From: Bacteroidales bacterium
GTDB taxonomy: Bacteria > Bacteroidota > Bacteroidia > Bacteroidales > WCHB1-69
Reading direction: 5' to 3'
DNA: 49,338 nt
Assembly: GCA_016281255.1 (NCBI GenBank)
Contig: JAEEIG010000111.1
Span: 1 to 49,338 of the forward strand
Under the pieces are notes generated by a model that saw nothing but the letters and a program-made list of their open reading frames with translations, ran no database searches and was not told the DNA's origin. Within the stretch, counting starts at the first letter, position 1; each line of letters begins with the position of its first letter. Below are positions 47,047-49,338 of this stretch, in pieces. Both the position numbers and the translations under genes were made by a program.

Positions 47047-49338
47047 CTAGAGCACGGTGATGGTGCCTCTTTGGGTGAACTTCTTGCCGAACGGATTCGA
47101 ATATTGAATAACGTACTGATAGACATTGTCGTAGAATGTCTTCCCCTTGACTTCCCCATGCCAGCAGAAGTTTTTGTCGTTGGAGTAGAAGACCATCTCG
47201 CCCCAACGATTGAAAATCATGATCTCAAAATCAGCGATCTGATTTTGGATTCTCTCAGGAAGGGAAAAATAATCATTCAAGCCGTCAGCTTTGGATGGAG
47301 TGATGGCGTTGGGAAGGTAGAGGGTGATTTCCGAGGCGGCCACATGGATGGTGACGTGGATGACGCTGTCGCAACCATAGACGCTCTGGTAAGTGATGGA
47401 GGTGTCGATGCTTTGTCCACTTTCCAACAGGCTTTCGCTCAAGAAAATACCGTGGCGGTCGTAGGCGGTTCCTTCAGAGATGGTCTCTGTGAAATGGAGG
47501 TCGTATTCGGGATGCACCCGCAGTTGCAAAACAATCACACTGTCGCATTCCCCCACCTGAAAGACTCGACTAAAATAGTAAGTTCCAGCCTCTTCCGTCT
47601 CTGTTGCAGGGATGTCGAAGTTCTCATCCGAATAAGATTCGTGAACACAAACGTCAGCCGTGACAGTATCGTTGGGAATATTGCACGGATCAACACGGAA
47701 AGTGAAGAAGTTGTCGGTGGTGTCGCACTCCCCCTGCTGTCCGCCGTTTTGCGCCACACCGGTCCCGTGGTCGTTCAGCGCCACCACGATATTTTCGAGC
47801 TCGGGAATGTCCATTAGATCCTCTTCAGCAAATTGCACCTGCCGCGTAATGCAGTTTCCAGGCATCAGTGGGGTGGAAACCAGCTCGGTGTTCACCACGA
47901 CTCCCCCGTAGTTGTTGGCATAATAGGTGATATAGAACGGGGCGGCAAGTACCTGACTGCCCGTGTTGCAGAAGGTGTAGGTGTAGGTGAAGACCCCGTT
48001 TTCGTAGGAAGAGGTGGTGTCGGCAGTGGCGGAAACGTTCGCCACCGGCATAAACGGTCGTCCATATTGGTCGAGCAAGGTGGCCTGCTGCAGGAAGTTG
48101 TTGAACGGGCAACGCACAACGCCCTGCGGGTCGGTGAACGCGGTGGCGTTGTTAAACGATGTGGTGGGCACGGTGAGGTCCTTGTTGATGTTGGTGACAT
48201 TGTACATATACTGGTTCCACACGGGCCGCGCAGGTGCCCAAGGCTGCCCCGAGGATTTGAAAACATTCAGTTTCGAACTGCCCACGGAGACAATCTCCGC
48301 CGCCCCGTCGGCATCCACATCGGCGATGACCGGATACTGCATGATGGTGGTCTCGCTATACGGGAGAGTACTCAGCTCATACACCGGAACGGTATCGTTG
48401 TGGGTGATGTGGCTTTTTCCGCTGCCGTTCACAATCTTCATCGTGGCCTGGTCGCAGATCACCAAATCCAGCAGACCGTCCATGTTGAAATCGAAAGCCG
48501 TGAAGCTGTTCGAAAAGGTGTCTTCATTGGGAACCATATCCCACATAAGAGAAAAAGACTGTGTACCGGCATTGTACTTGTAAGCCTGTATTTGGCGATT
48601 CGTCGATGCACCGCTTTGCAGCACTATTTCCAACAAGCCGTCATTGTCAATATCTGCTATCAGCGGAATACTTTTTCCTGAACGGTTCGTATTGATACTG
48701 AGCGGATTACTGACTTGCCCGTTATGTACGTCCCACACATAGCAATATACTGTCCCTGCTTGCGCATCCGTGTTCTTGATGCTGATGAAGACATCGAGAT
48801 GACCGTCCTGGTTGAAATCGGCCACCTGCGTGTGTCCGTCAACGGGTGCGCCTCCCGGCGGTGTGACCTGCTGCGCCAATGTCATCGTGTTGCCCGCCGT
48901 TCCGTTCGTGTTGGTAATAGACACTTCGTAGATTTCATTGCCTAGTATCAGTTCCGGATGACTATCTCCGTACACATCAGCGGCAAAAGGGGAGGAGAGT
49001 TTCCGATGCGTGTACTGGCTGTAATGCGCATACGACAAACCTGCGTTTGTGGTATTCGCTGTTGCCAACAGCTTGCCGTTCTCCGCGTTGAACACCTTGT
49101 TGCGCACATATACCTCGGGGTGACCGTCGCCATTGAAGTCCACAAAGCTCACATTCACGGCATATTTGTCCGTACCCGTAGCATAGGTCTCGTCCGAAAC
49201 CCAAAAGGGCGTGTTGGGTGTCGCCGACGTGAGGTCGTAAGCCCGCAGCCGGTTGTCATAACAGGCCACCCCGCTCAGCGCTATGCTGTCGGAGGTACGC
49301 ACCAGCCCGTAAGCGGCCGCATCATACTCCGACACCGG
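47047..49338 (-). CDS. FG-GAP/VCBS repeat surface protein with T9SS type B (gliding-motility CHU_C) C-terminal sorting domain, 5' truncated by the window edge
   Basis: Repeated 'DFNGDGHPEVYVRN', 'DFNQDGHLDVFISI', 'DIDNDGLLEIVLQS', 'DADGAAEIVSV'; C-terminal 'LYLPNAITPSKADGLNDYFSL...FEIMIFNRWGEMVFYS...YQYVIQYSNPFGKKFTQRGTITVL'. Confidence 0.9.
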   Translation of the reverse strand, partial: PVSEYDAAAYGLVRTSDSIALSGVACYDNRLRAYDLTSATPNTPFWVSDETYATGTDKYAVNVSFVDFNGDGHPEVYVRNKVFNAENGKLLATANTTNAGLSYAHYSQYTHRKLSSPFAADVYGDSHPELILGNEIYEVSITNTNGTAGNTMTLAQQVTPPGGAPVDGHTQVADFNQDGHLDVFISIKNTDAQAGTVYCYVWDVHNGQVSNPLSINTNRSGKSIPLIADIDNDGLLEIVLQSGASTNRQIQAYKYNAGTQSFSLMWDMVPNEDTFSNSFTAFDFNMDGLLDLVICDQATMKIVNGSGKSHITHNDTVPVYELSTLPYSETTIMQYPVIADVDADGAAEIVSVGSSKLNVFKSSGQPWAPARPVWNQYMYNVTNINKDLTVPTTSFNNATAFTDPQGVVRCPFNNFLQQATLLDQYGRPFMPVANVSATADTTSSYENGVFTYTYTFCNTGSQVLAAPFYITYYANNYGGVVVNTELVSTPLMPGNCITRQVQFAEEDLMDIPELENIVVALNDHGTGVAQNGGQQGECDTTDNFFTFRVDPCNIPNDTVTADVCVHESYSDENFDIPATETEEAGTYYFSRVFQVGECDSVIVLQLRVHPEYDLHFTETISEGTAYDRHGIFLSESLLESGQSIDTSITYQSVYGCDSVIHVTIHVAASEITLYLPNAITPSKADGLNDYFSLPERIQNQIADFEIMIFNRWGEMVFYSNDKNFCWHGEVKGKTFYDNVYQYVIQYSNPFGKKFTQRGTITVL

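Noticed and set aside
47020-47055. tRNA-like string GGTGGCGCAACGGAGCGCTAGAGC
   Set aside because: Resembles a tRNA D-arm, but no anticodon or T-arm (GGTTCGAATCC) follows; it overlaps the stop codon of the FG-GAP gene.
1-49338. CRISPR array, rRNA operon, IS element with transposase
   Set aside because: No regularly spaced ~30-bp repeats, no rRNA-like sequence and no transposase/integrase ORF were seen.

Overview
Bacteroidales-type chromosomal window (Bacteroidetes TAnnTTTG promoters, T9SS type B C-terminal domain, typical gene families). Left part: mostly housekeeping genes (DUF1015, YitT, ispE, rluD-like, typA, sppA), a steroid 5-alpha-reductase-like membrane protein and a tripartite RND efflux operon. 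Middle: a minus-strand surface-glycan block with GDP-heptose genes (gmhA, hddC, hddA), followed by an accessory segment with a three-gene HipBST-like toxin-antitoxin operon, an AAA-ATPase/PD-(D/E)XK gene and an orphan HipA C-terminal fragment. Right: a large surface-polysaccharide region. One nine-gene minus-strand operon begins with a cytidylyltransferase-PEP mutase fusion, phosphonopyruvate decarboxylase and phosphonoacetaldehyde reductase (predicted 2-hydroxyethylphosphonate pathway), then LicD, UXS, Glf and glycosyltransferases. It is divergent from an fdtA/fdtA/fdtC/fdtB-like dTDP-3-acetamido-sugar operon. The window ends in a truncated FG-GAP/T9SS type B surface protein. The leads I rate highest are the phosphonate-glycan operon, the HipBST-like system with its paired operator-like palindromes, a second HipB-operator-like pair in front of a glycosyltransferase gene, an ATGA repeat tract at the hddA/hddC junction, and a two-copy intergenic repeat with a covarying stem. 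All functional calls come from reading motifs by eye; no database search was run.
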